A stretch of DNA of 64,000 nt from Porodaedalea pini (Eukaryota > Basidiomycota > Agaricomycetes > Hymenochaetales > Hymenochaetaceae): contig NBAY01000006.1 in assembly GCA_002794775.1 (NCBI GenBank), forward strand, positions 1,116,001 to 1,180,000, written 5' to 3'. Numbering within the stretch: position 1 is the first letter of the stretch; every line of letters starts with the position of its first letter. Both the position numbers and the translations under genes were made by a program. Below are positions 53,085-64,000 of the stretch, in pieces. The notes beneath the pieces were generated by a model. It ran no database searches. It saw nothing but the letters and a program-made list of their open reading frames with translations, and had not been told where the DNA came from.

Positions 53085-56000
53085 CTGGCACCGCGTGTCT
53101 ATGCGTTTATCGAAGAAGAGGTAATCTAGGTCTGCATCTCCACGCGCTTAAGCTTGGCTTCCAGCGCCTGGCTCAGGACAAGATGCACACGCACGCGTTG
53201 GCCTGCACTAGTACTATATCCTTCGCGGCTCTGGGTCTTGCGTACATTAATATTGCGCTCCACCGATATTGGCCGTTGACTTCGATGTTGGCAGCTTTCT
53301 TCTCTTCTCGTATACTTTCGCGGATGACTTACAGTAGTACTAGTACTGCCTTTCGTTTTCCTCGTACTAGTACTTCTTTTCTTCATGCTTCGGCAGACCT
53401 GCGTGCTGTGCGCGTGAACCTCTGGAACCACCTCGCACGTGCAAAGGCCCGCGCATCCGAGGTTGGAGAACGCGCGAGGTACGGTTATGGACGTCATCGA
53501 CTGGCGCATTGATATTGCGACCTAGGCGCAGATACCTATTTATGTACTTGTGCCGTCAGCTGCCGTACGCACGCACACCGATTTCAGGCGAAAGAGGACG
53601 CGCTCAGATGAGAATGAGGACTCGCCGGCGACTCGTGGTGGTTCTGCGGGTGCAGTTTGTGACTGGATCGGCGCGTATTAGTGATCATGATGGTCCGCGT
53701 GGATCGTGGATACGCATGATCTTATCCAAGCCCCAGTTGGCGCGATTGGACCCACGCCGACACGATGAGCTCACAAAGCGTTTGATTCCGATTCCCGGAG
53801 GATAAACTTGAGTATCGAAGAAATTGGATTAGAAATTGGACACGGACTCGGATTCGGAACTCTCTCCAGCCCGAGTTTTTCCACCGACTGCAAGGAAGTC
53901 GTTGGACATGCACGGACACGCATGCCTGTTGACTCATATGTTACCCTCCATTCTTTCTTCTGACTGTATTCCGCACGGCTATCCACCGAACATCTCCCCG
54001 ATGTACGTATGCCGGGCCATGCGCCTCGCTTCGTCGCCACGTACTCCGTCAAGATTTATCAGATCGAAGAACTTCAAGAAGGTCTCTCGGTTTCGGTGCG
54101 GGAGACGTACGATGTGGCTGATGCGGGGCGAGTCTGGCCGCACGCGTGTGAGATGGAACCAAATTTGGTTTTTTGGGTTGCCTCGTGGCGAATCACGCTG
54201 ATCATGATAATTGATAATTGATATCCGGAGTCAGCCACAGCCCCAGTCTTTTCGCAGGCACGCCATTAATATTCTTCCTCATCCTCATCTTCGTGGTATG
54301 ATATTCATCGGCCCAACGGTGCACTTGTTCTGCAGACTCTCCTTAAGTGATAGAGAAGAAGCACGCGCACTGCCTCGCTCATTATCGTCGGAGAATACAG
54401 TAATGACTCATAGAGAACGAGGAAGAAGAGGCTCGGCCATCTGCATCCGTACATCTATCGTTATGATTCAGCACCTCTTGCACGGATAGCCTTGATGTAA
54501 AAAGGCAGGCTCGCGTCTCGAGGATGCCGGTTAGCATCGATATGCTATCATCGCGGTGGACTGCCTCTTCTGATATGGATCTTTCATACAGCTGCGCAGC
54601 TTCATTCAGTGTAAAGGACACCGTCTTTAATTGTCCATGTATCTCAGATCGTCGGCGCATCTACTCATATAAACTCATAACACAAAACCAGCTGCCCAGT
54701 TTCCCCTATTCCGGCTGTTCAGCGGGCGCTCTGATACATGCTTGTAGTACTCTGACTCGAGACCGGATTTTGGTCTCCTTGATGTTCCGTGATATGTGAG
54801 GCACGCATGCGGCCTCTTTCAACTTGAAGAGGCTCTGTTGACGTGCCTTACTCATAATCTTTCCAGATGCTTGCTTCTCATTTTCTTATCTATGCTAAAT
54901 GATGAACGCTGTCACTCGAGTCCGGACGTTCGCACATTGTGCTGAATTACTAGTTCATCTATCCATCTTGTGCAAACGCTGTTCGTGCTTACCTTTCTCA
55001 GGTCGAGTGCATTGAGTTTGCTTTCATTAGGTTTAATATCTCACCTCAATCAGCCGTCCGACTTAATTCATTGCGTACAGATGAAATGACCTCTGACAGC
55101 TGACGCGCACACGTCCTAGAAATTGATGTTCTACTGGCTTAATAAAGTGGGTTATGCTGCTCATTCAGTGGCGTTCGAGAAGTTTTGTGTGAAGATCGAT
55201 ACTATTCAATGAGTAAGGCAGGTTTCTCATGATGCTCAATGCAATTCATGATCAGATCTTGCAGGCCAGCCTTGGTCTGACTTTGCTTATCATAGCCGAC
55301 AAGCAGTGTGTCCGATCCACGTCAGTTCATACACGTAGATGGCCGAATGGATAGCAAACCATAAACCACAAAATGCGTGTGTGAGTAAGCAGCTTCGTCA
55401 CGAAAAAAGCATCAGGATGGATTGCTGATCAAATCAAAAGTACGATTAGATTTAGATGGCGACCGAGCATCAAGGACTTTCGAAGAAGAGAAGCATCGCT
55501 CCCAGCTTTCCTCCGCGCCACACAGTACTAGTGGCACTTCTCAGAGCTGGTTGCTCCTCGGTACTCATACTTTTGTGGACGCGTGCGGAGAAGACGGAGA
55601 AGCCGCAGGTGCGTACGGGTTAGATCGGCCTTCCAGGCAACTCCAGCTAGTAATTATAAGTAAATCATGAATCGTCAATGCTCCGAGGTATGGTTGATTG
55701 CTTGCGCGAGGACCAGGCTAACAAATTCAATAAAAATTATTTTGGCTCCAATTGTATAGGCTAGTCGAGTAATCCGCAGTCAAACATCTTTTTAATTGGT
55801 GAAGCATGTATCAATGAGATACTCGGGAAATACACGCAGCTGGAGAACTCGGCGCAATCGAGTGATAACCTGCAATTTGAATTCGGAAGTCGAAGCAAGC
55901 TTCAGGAGAAATTTTTTTCAGCAAGCAGTACCGTATATTTTTGAGCTTCCTTCCGCACCAACGTCCGTTGACTTCCAACCCCGATTTCCGGGCCCCAAGC

Positions 56001-59000
56001 CCAAAACGAGTGTCTTGAGCTTGAAGTTTGAGAGAATCGAAGCCTGGCGAAACGGCCATCGATCGTCCTTCTCAATAAGGCTTTCCTTCGGCAGGTTCGG
56101 ATGATAGGCCTAGTCAAAGAGGACGGAAAGGCATGTGAATGTTCGAGGGCCGACTCCAGATGAAAGGCGGGTCAGGCCATATGTTTCCGTTCGGTGACGA
56201 TGATTTTGGAAATTCGCAGCTGAATGTCAGTCGAGCAGCCAACACACGCCCGAGTGGCTTTGCACAGGAAACGTTTCAGTCCCGATCTATCTGCGAACGA
56301 ATCCCAACACACCCGAGTTAGGCGGACGCGATGCAAATCGACGAACCTTCGGGATGCGCGTAAATCTTGAATCCGACGATGGAATGTACACAGTAGCTAG
56401 ACAAGAGCGGTGGTATCTGCTGGGTTAAAACAACACACAGGAGTTGTCTTGCGCACTGTAGAGACAAGACATGATAATTGATATCACGAGTGCTCTTGGC
56501 CGATGGTTGATAATTGGTCCGCTGTTCCGTGCTCGGAGTTGAACTAGAACTTAGAAGAGCGAGTCGCGAGAGAAGAACGAGCTTTGTCCGGGATGACCCG
56601 GTTCCGCACTCGTAAGCCTTTTCACGCGAACCACCTGCTCGACTGCACTTAAAGTTTGCTCAACCGAATTATGGCACAAGTCCTTCTACGCTGCGTTGAC
56701 GTCACGTCTCTCAAGGTCATTGCAGGAAGTAGTGAGCGCATCGATTACTGCTCTTCGCTCCAATTCTCCAACTTCTCAGCTCTCGGACGACCCGAGAAGC
56801 GACGAGAGAGTTGTCGGTGATCCCAGTGCTGTTCGACCGTCGGGACTGTAGTGGCACTGTGCATTTTCGAGCTACTTTCTTAATCTACCTAGAGAAGAGT
56901 GGCACTGCTCCTCTTTCCTTGAAGCTCCGGAGAGAGCAGGGAAAGTTACGTTTTGCATGGCCTTGGTGAGCTTTCTCTTCTCGCCCTAGTTTGTGTTGAA
57001 ATGTCTGGGAAATCTGGAAAGGACGAAGCTGAATGATGCATTCATATTGACAAAATGGCGAGGCCTCTGCTTTGAGAGGTTCTCCCCGCTTTCGGCTATA
57101 ATTTATGCGCCTCTTGCTCGTTATCGGCTGCAGGCTCCACTAGAGGACAAACTTCCATGAGTTTTCAAAGATGACGCCGACATGCAAGGCATACTGGCGC
57201 TTGCGCTACTTATATCTGAAAATTTTCACTTCGCTTAATCCGTCCTACAGCAATGCAATGTTATTTTCGTCCGCGGTGTTCTAGGAACCTTGCTCAATCT
57301 TCCTGTGGATACGTATGCTGACGGCTGTTCTGTCATGGGATTACGCTAATATGCAAACTCTTCCCGCAGGGTTGTATCTGCATTCAAGCCCACTGTCTGA
57401 CGTAGTGAATGACGAGTGCTGGTTTCGCCCCAAAGTGCTTGGGAATACAGTCATCATCGCTCTCCTTGACAACCTTACTGAATAATTTCCTTAATTACAG
57501 GCCTTCTTGCATTCAATCCTCCGTCTTTATCATATATTGAAGGTTCTCATCTCAGCACTTGCGTTCAGGTACACACACCTCATGATCATCTAGACTTCTG
57601 GTCAGCAGAGTTCCTCTGTCAAATTAGATCCCGCATCTTGAATGGACTATCTTTGGAGTACAGAAGACGCCTTGAAGCTTGCCGTGTGATTATGTTCTCA
57701 GACTTTTCTTCGATGTTCCTCACTTGGTATGTGTGGCACATATTATTCGCCTCCCCCCTTTTCCATTATGAGCCGCGGCGGCGGCGGGGGGGGGGGGGAG
57801 TGTCGTAGTTTATGACGTCCAATGCGTCTCTGCTTTTAGCATATTGGAGCAAGAAATGCCTGCTCGGGACGTTCTGGGCCTTTGTATCTGAGGTAAACAC
57901 ACGCGGATTGGCATCTCTTTCCTGCTAGTGTCCTTTCCTATACAACCGGTTGCTGCCAAGGGGCATCAGATATACCGCGCAGGAGGCATGCTGCCTCCGG
58001 TTGCATTGGTCCAACTGCCTTACATATTGCGCATGCTTGCATTCGGCCCTGTCTTCCTGAAAGATAAGGATAAATCGAACGACATTGGGGATTGTCCAAA
58101 GTCCCTGTCATCTGTTCAAGCGCGTGCCAGACCACGCAGACAGGAGAGCCGCGAGTCCAACCAATCTGGAGGCATCTCTCTAGTATTTATTTAGGTGCCT
58201 TGGAGCGAAAGACGGCCATCGAAGCATGCAAGGGGGAAGGGTCTGGGCAACGTTTATCCGCACGCAATCCTGACGGAGCCAAATTGGATTTCTTAGGTTG
58301 CCTCGTGGCGGACCATGTTGATCAAGTGCGGCTGATGCATAGATTGGGCGCCGATCGGTCACTGCTTTTCACTCTTTTTGTTTGGCATGCTATCCACGCT
58401 ATCCATGGATGACTGCTGTGTCTCGCAGTCTCTTCTTGGCAGATAACTGAGAAGCGTGCTCCCTGCTTCGCTCATTATCCCCAGGCTCTTAGGTATCGCC
58501 GAAGCAAGAAGAGGCTCAGCTACCTGCATGGCTGTAAAAATATGATGCTGCGAGAGTAATCCCAATTGGTGTATATTCTAGAGGAAGGAAGCTTTTCCTG
58601 AGGCTCACGCGCTATTCTAGAAGTGTAGATAGCGATGTACTCCTGTCATGGCGATGAACAACTTCTTCAAAGTATGATTCCATACGAGCTAAATGATGGC
58701 TTCTCACTTGGATACGCGTTGTCTAGCGTCAATCACATGAAAGCAAGCAGCAGCCTTCGCTGTTGACTGCAGTCTCTTACACGCAGTCGCATTGTTTCCT
58801 GAACTCTCTTCCGTATCTTCATCTCGCATATTCCAACTGTACGCTCTGCTGCGCCGTATTCGGATGTTCATCTAGTTGGACAATCATTAATCTCTCGGAA
58901 AAGCACATACATGTATCTGCCGGCTCCGCCTTCATTCATAGGCGCGACTGCGATCTCTCGGCTGGAACCTCGCTGTGCTTTTGATCACTGCGGCGCTTGC

Positions 59001-61297
59001 ACAACAAAGATGAGAAATGAAAGAATCCGCTTGCGTATTTCCCTCTCTGTCGTCTTCCCCGTATTTCTGCTGCTATATAAGCATCTCTCTTCAAACGAAC
59101 GTCTGCTGCGTACATAATTGTACAGCCTGAGTTTGTGGCGTTTATTCTACTGGCTTCTCGGCCCCCATGTTCTGGAGATTCGGTAAGTGTTCGGACTTGT
59201 AATTTTATTGGTCTGGCTTGTCGCCGTAACTCAACCTTCGGGACCTCCTGCTTTCTGTATGGAAACGTGCAGCGTCGTCTAAATGGCCTAACTGGCCTGC
59301 CTCACTGGCATTCGCAGTCGTTTCAGATATTAATCTCCTCTACCTTGTTTGACTGAAACACGCTGCTTTATCTGGTCTGGATGCATGTGAGTTTTTTTAT
59401 TTTTTATTTCGTTTTAGGTGTGCTATGAGAGTAACGTGTCTACGCTGCGCCAGTGCTGGCTCCGTCATGCAGTGCGTGAAATTTGCCCAGCTGGTGTAAT
59501 CTTTCATTTCTTCAGACAGTTCCACAAGTCCTCTGAATGCCGTAATGAATTGAACTCGTAAATGGGCGGCCGCATGGACAAGGTAAAAAGTCAAGGATCT
59601 TATCCTCATATCTCAGAAGAAGAACGATTTGCAAGATACTCAATAGCTAAGTCACAACTCTCTCACGATACGCATGGCCGAAGTGAACGATTGATAGTGC
59701 TGTGTCCAAATGCGCAAACTTGTGAGTGGCGAAGTCGTTCATTCGACGCTCGGCGATATTGTTTGGAAAAAGGTTGCGTTTCTGGGATTAAGTCAAGCTT
59801 AAGAACCATGCTGATGACATAAATGATTCCCACAGTTAGGCTTCGCGTCGACCCACCATGGCGTCGACAGCGCGTTCAGATCGGACTGACGACACACTCA
59901 TTATCATAATGCACTCACTCGGTGCGCTGGGCCTTAAAAACAGGTCTTTCATGAACGGAGTCTCCCGCTAGCATCTCGCCATCTTCTAGTCAGCACACAC
60001 AATGGCAACACTCTCAGGCAAGACCATTCTCGTCGTTGGAGGGTCCTAAGGAATAGGCTATGGTGTCGCGAAGGCTGCTCTTCTCTCGCACGCCGCGCAT
60101 GTAATCATCAGTTCTTCGTCGCAGCAGAAAATCGACGCGGCGGTCAACAAGCTCAAGACGGAGATATTGGCGTCAGGCGTCGCTGTGAAAGGGAATGTAT
60201 CTGGAGAGGTAGTCGATGCGCGAGATTCTTCGTCGGTGAAGGCGCTGTTCGCACGTGTCGGCGAGATAGACCATCTTGTGTGGACGATTGGCGACTCGCT
60301 TCGCATGGGATTCCCAAACATAGATCTCGAAAAGAATAAAGGTATGTTGACTAGTTCCTGCTTTAACACGGACACTCGGAAAAGTGACACATATATTCGA
60401 TGCAGACGTTTTCGACGTGCGCTTCTGGGGGCCGTTCACGGCTGCCCAAGTCGCTAAGATTCGCCCGGGTGGTTCGATCACTTTGACCATTGGTGCACTC
60501 ATCGTCAAGCCCAGTAAAGGGAGCTCACTCGTGGTGGGCATGGTCGGTGCCGTCGACTCGCTGACCCGTGGGCTGGCGGTAGATCTCGCACCCATTCGCG
60601 TGAACGTCGTCAGTCCTGGGCTTGTGAAAACTGAGGTTCGTGCATCTTCATGCTCTTTTCTTCTACACTGGACCGATTTTATCTTATTTCGCTTTTCGTG
60701 AATATGCAGTTATGGGATAGCCTCACGCCAGAAGTGAGAAGGGGATTTGAGGACACCGGGAAGACGCTTTTGGTGCAACACGTCGCTGACGCGGACGAGG
60801 TTGCCGAGGCGTACCTCTTTTTAATGAAGTAAGACAACGCCTTTTCTCATACTTCTTCTGACCGATGCTTATGGACACGGAATACGTAGGTGCGGATACA
60901 TTACGGGCCAGCGCATTGAGGTCGACGGCGGATTCAAGTTCGTCTGAAGGGAAATATTACGGATCAAGATTGTTGTATGAGAGTTCACGTGTATCACCAG
61001 CAATCGTTATCGGTTACTAAACGATATCTCGAGTCCACAGGTATTTATGTGGGGTTTCTTTGTTTGAAGTCAGGATAACGCCAATAAAGAAACCTACGTT
61101 TTGCAGAAACGCTATCACGGGAGACATACTCGAGCTGGTTCGACCCATGAATTCGACGACGCAGCAGTGCATAGTTATTTTAATTAATGGTCAGACAATG
61201 AGCGCTGACATGGATCATCTTAAACACAAGGATTGCCCTGCACATTGCAAAGACAAGACAGAATATCACGATATCCTTGAGAGATGTCGTTTAGGCT
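53085..61297. repeat. Right arm of large inverted duplication
   Basis: Reverse-complement partner of 30115-42815 minus the transposon, about 8.2 kb. It contains block Y (53085-54790), block X (56460-58420), the transposon empty site near 58915 and SDR copy 5. Frames such as 54009-54221 (SVRETYDVADAG) and 57928-58194 (YRAGGMLPPVALVQLPYILRM) are remnants shared with the left arm. No intact gene was found in the arm other than the nearly intact SDR copy 5. Confidence 0.85.
60002..60947 (+). pseudogene. SDR copy 5 (intact except for one nonsense codon)
   Basis: Exons are 60002-60341, 60406-60635, 60710-60828 and 60890-60947; introns and phases match copies 2 and 6. The only lesion I see is TAA at 60047-60049, codon 16, where the others have TCA (Ser) in VGGSSGIG. 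Otherwise it would encode 248 aa ending GYITGQRIEVDGGFKFV. It could be a recent loss, a sequencing error, or a read-through codon; the first seems likeliest. Confidence 0.88.
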
Positions 61298-62778
61298 GGT
61301 AGCTGACTGGTCTGTTACCTGTTTCCCCCGGGTTCCTTGTATTGACCAGACATAAGCGGCTTCCTGGGATTCTTTACTCGATGTCTTTATGCGGATACAT
61401 ATAATTTCCGATGTTCTTGATTATGCTGATTTCGTCTTCACAGTTATCCGTGCACTCGGGCTCACAATTTCATACAGGCTAATTTCATACAGACTAAACG
61501 GGATCTTCTCAGTCGGATACGCCACGGACTTGCCTAGAACTTTTTGCCTCCTGTCTTCTGGAGTCTCCTGAATCTTCGTCTCGCGCTTAGTGTGAACTCC
61601 GTTTTCACTTAGCTTCTGTGTTGCTGTGCACCGCCTTGTCATATACAAATTCGCCCACAATCATCAGCTAGAAGCTCATAGTACTCGGAATCGCTGCGGC
61701 ACATGCATGACGAAAGTGAGAAATGGAAGATGTCGCACCTTTCGTCTTCGTCTTCCTACAAGGTGCTGTCTTGTCCGTCGCTTTCGCCACACTTCCACTA
61801 TCCTGAAGCAAATGCCTTCCAATGTTGCACTTTTCTGTACATGATTGTACGGCCATATTGTAGGACTCGCTCCCCTATTCCAAAAATTCAGCGGACGCTC
61901 CAGTTTATAATTGTGTTGCTCTGGCTCGACGCCACACCTCTGGCTTCATGACATTCTATTTTCTTGCAACATATGGAAGTATGAAAAAGGCTTTACTGGT
62001 TTGTCTCACTGATATCGACCATGTTTTTGGATATCTATGTTCTCCGTTGTATTCGACTTGCTTTCCTTAGTCTAGGCATTGTCGACTCCTCTCTCTTCTA
62101 GTGTTTTGTCATATTATCAGGCCATCATGTGTGCGTCTGCGCTGGATTCGTCGTCCGGTGAATGGATTTTTCCCAGTGGGTATATTGTTCAGTCCATTCA
62201 CGCCGGCAAGCGTCAAGCGAACAAGACTTGATACCGAAATGCAGACTCCGTATGAATAAGGCCTAAAGTCAATATTAATGATCTTAAGCTTCTTCCAGAA
62301 GGAGTATAGCATGCAAGATGCTCCATAGTGTGTTTAAGTCAGGACTCCCTCCTCAAACTCACAACGTGGTTAAAAGGAATGGACGATTGGTATCAAATGC
62401 GCAAACTCGCCAGTGCGAACTCGTCCATATGTCCTGAGGTGTTTGAAAAATGTTGTATTTCTGAGATTAATATTAGGAGATGCTATGCTGATGACATAAC
62501 TGATCCCCACAGCCAATCATTGACTGTACTTCAACCATGGCATTAACAGGCGCTTAGAACGCACTGACTGTATGTGCTCACTTGGCATGACTCGGATGAG
62601 ATCGCCCATCACGATGCATCGTTCACCATGGCCGACAGTGCGCTCGGATCGGACTGACGATATACCCATTATCGTAATGTACTCACTCGATCCGCCGGGT
62701 CTGAAATGCTTCATAAACCAGCCTCCCATCTCTGAAGTCTCTCATTGGTATCTCGCCATCTTCTAGTCAGCACTCACA
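61298..62778. other. Intergenic between SDR copies 5 and 6, duplicated non-coding sequence
   Basis: The left part matches 21830-22570 in inverse. The right part (about 62330-62770) resembles the upstream region of copy 5 (59690-60001): AAATGCGCAAACT, GGGATTAA/GAGATTAA and GCTGATGACATAA recur in order. So copies 5 and 6 share duplicated 5' flanks. No gene seen. Confidence 0.6.
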
Positions 62779-63736
62779 ATGACGGCAACACTCGCAGGCA
62801 AGACTGTTCTCGTCGTTGGAGGGTCATCAGGAATCGGCTATGCTGTCGCGAAGGCTGCTCTTCTCTCGCACGCCGCACATGCCATCGTCAGTTCTTCGTC
62901 GCAGCAGAAAGTCACCACGGCGGTTAACAAGCTCAAGACAGAAATATCGGCGTCAGTGAAGGGAAATGTATCGGGAGAGGTGGTCGACGCACGCGACACT
63001 GCGTCGGTGAAAGCACTGTTTGCACGTGTCGGTGAGATTGACCACCTTGTGTGGACGTGCGGCGACAAGATTCGTATGGGATTCCCGAACATAGATCTCG
63101 ACCAGAACAAAAGTATGGTCATTTGTTGTTGTCTCAATACGTTCGCTTGGAAAAGTGACACATTTGCTCTGCACAGATGTTTTCGACGTGCAATTTTGGG
63201 GAGCGTTCACGGCTGCCCAAGTCGCAAAGATTCGCCCAGGCGGATCGATCACGTTGACTATCGGTATGGCTATCGTCAAGCCCTCCAAGGGGTGGTCGCT
63301 CATGGCGGGCATGGTGGGTGCCATTGACTCCCTCACCCGTGGGCTCGCGGTCGATCTTGCGCCCGTACGTGTGAATGTAGTCAGCCCTGGGCTGGTGAAC
63401 ACAGAGGTTCGTGTTCTTTGTTGCCTTTTCCTCCTACTCTGGTCCACATTTTCAATTTTGTGTGTATGTGCAGAACTGGGATGCTGTCCCGCCGGAAGTG
63501 AAAAATAAGATGTTCGAGGCCACCGCGAAGGCGAATTTGGTGCAACACGTCGCTGACGCGGACGAGATCGCTGAGGCTTACCTCTTTTTGATGAAGTAAG
63601 TTGTCGTTTCTCTTCTTTGTCCTCTTCTGGTCGGTGCTTACGGGCATGAAATCCAAGGTGCGGTTACATTACGGGCCAGCGCATCGAGGTCGACGGCGGA
63701 GACAAGTTCGTCAGTGGGGAAACAATACGGAATTAA
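62779..63736 (+). CDS. SDR copy 6: intact atypical SDR-like protein, 254 aa
   Basis: Exons are 62779-63112, 63177-63406, 63474-63595 and 63658-63736, with GT-AG introns of 64, 67 and 62 nt. It begins MTATLAGKTVLVVGGSSGIGYA. Relative to copy 2 it has one extra N-terminal codon and lacks three codons after KTEISAS. It keeps VDLAPVRVNVVSPGL and YITGQRIEVDGG. The usual TCTGA end is TCAGT here, so the frame extends seven codons to TAA at 63734-63736. As in all copies, the classical Ser/Tyr/Lys SDR triad is not evident. Upstream is the conserved CATCTTCTAGTCAGCAC box before the ATG. Probably NAD(P)-binding; substrate unknown. Confidence 0.87.
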
Positions 63737-64000
63737 CACCATTGTATGGGAGTAAAGTTGTGCGCATTGTAAACACTCGATGTGAGGTTCTATTCGAGAT
63801 CTCGAGTTTGCAGAGTCTTATGTGTGACTTCGTTTGAAGTTAGGATAACGCCGTTGAAAGAAACGTATGTTTTACAGAGGTGTAATCGCTGGAGACACAT
63901 TCGGGTCGGACAGACCCCGCCTGAATGTGCACGAATCCGACGACGCAGAAGCACAAAGGTATGCTACTTAGGGTGAAGGGATAATGACACTAGTATGTGT
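63737..64000. other. 3' flank of SDR copy 6
   Basis: Similar to the 3' flank of copy 5: GAAGTTAGGATAACGCC at 63837 versus GAAGTCAGGATAACGCC at 61047. Non-coding. Confidence 0.65.

Noticed and set aside
1..64000. CRISPR arrays, rRNA, riboswitches, bacterial operons
   Set aside because: No regularly spaced short repeats with unique spacers and no prokaryotic signals; the window is fungal.

Overview
This window looks like a filamentous basidiomycete (Agaricomycete-type) nuclear genome. The coding genes carry short GT-AG introns of about 50-75 nt, the retrotransposons are chromodomain Ty3/gypsy elements, and the DDE transposase belongs to a type common in mushroom genomes. There are no rRNA, tRNA, CRISPR or prokaryotic operon signals that I can support. 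Most of the window is repeat-derived; only a few genes appear intact.

Positions 1-17650 are a three-level nest of related chromoviruses, all read on the minus strand. Element A (6454-12643, 5-bp target duplication CGATC) sits in the protease region of element B (2896-15200, target duplication ACTAC). B sits in the protease region of an older, decayed element C (1-2895 plus 15201-17650, running off the left edge). A is structurally complete. The copies share an 11-nt primer-binding site complementary to the predicted first 11 nt of their own RNA (Tf1-like self-priming), a GGGTTTT -1 slip site between gag and pol, and a leader of about 0.9 kb that in A and B contains no AUG although it carries conserved reading frames.

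Positions 17651-20070 hold a decayed plus-strand gene of an unrecognised family, cut at its 5' side by element C. It is followed by an AT-rich degenerate tandem repeat (20241-21010).

From 22 kb to the right edge the window is a mosaic of segmental duplications. There are six copies of one short-chain dehydrogenase/reductase-like (SDR) gene with four exons: two are intact (26744-27694 minus; 62779-63736 plus) and four are broken. Two arms of about 8.2 kb (30115-42815 without its transposon, and 53085-61297) form a large inverted repeat around a 10.3-kb spacer. The left arm has gained a 4.5-kb Tc1/mariner-like transposon (32472-36955) whose empty site survives in the right arm. A further direct copy of part of the left arm lies at 23320-26540 and carries an 838-bp solo LTR, again with an empty paralogous site. 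A third diverged copy of another part lies at 50880-53084.

The spacer holds the one non-repetitive gene I can support, a 557-residue low-complexity protein at 46234-47907 with a TATA and pyrimidine-rich promoter. The window as a whole reads as a transposon-rich, rearranging locus where an SDR-like gene family was amplified and is being lost.
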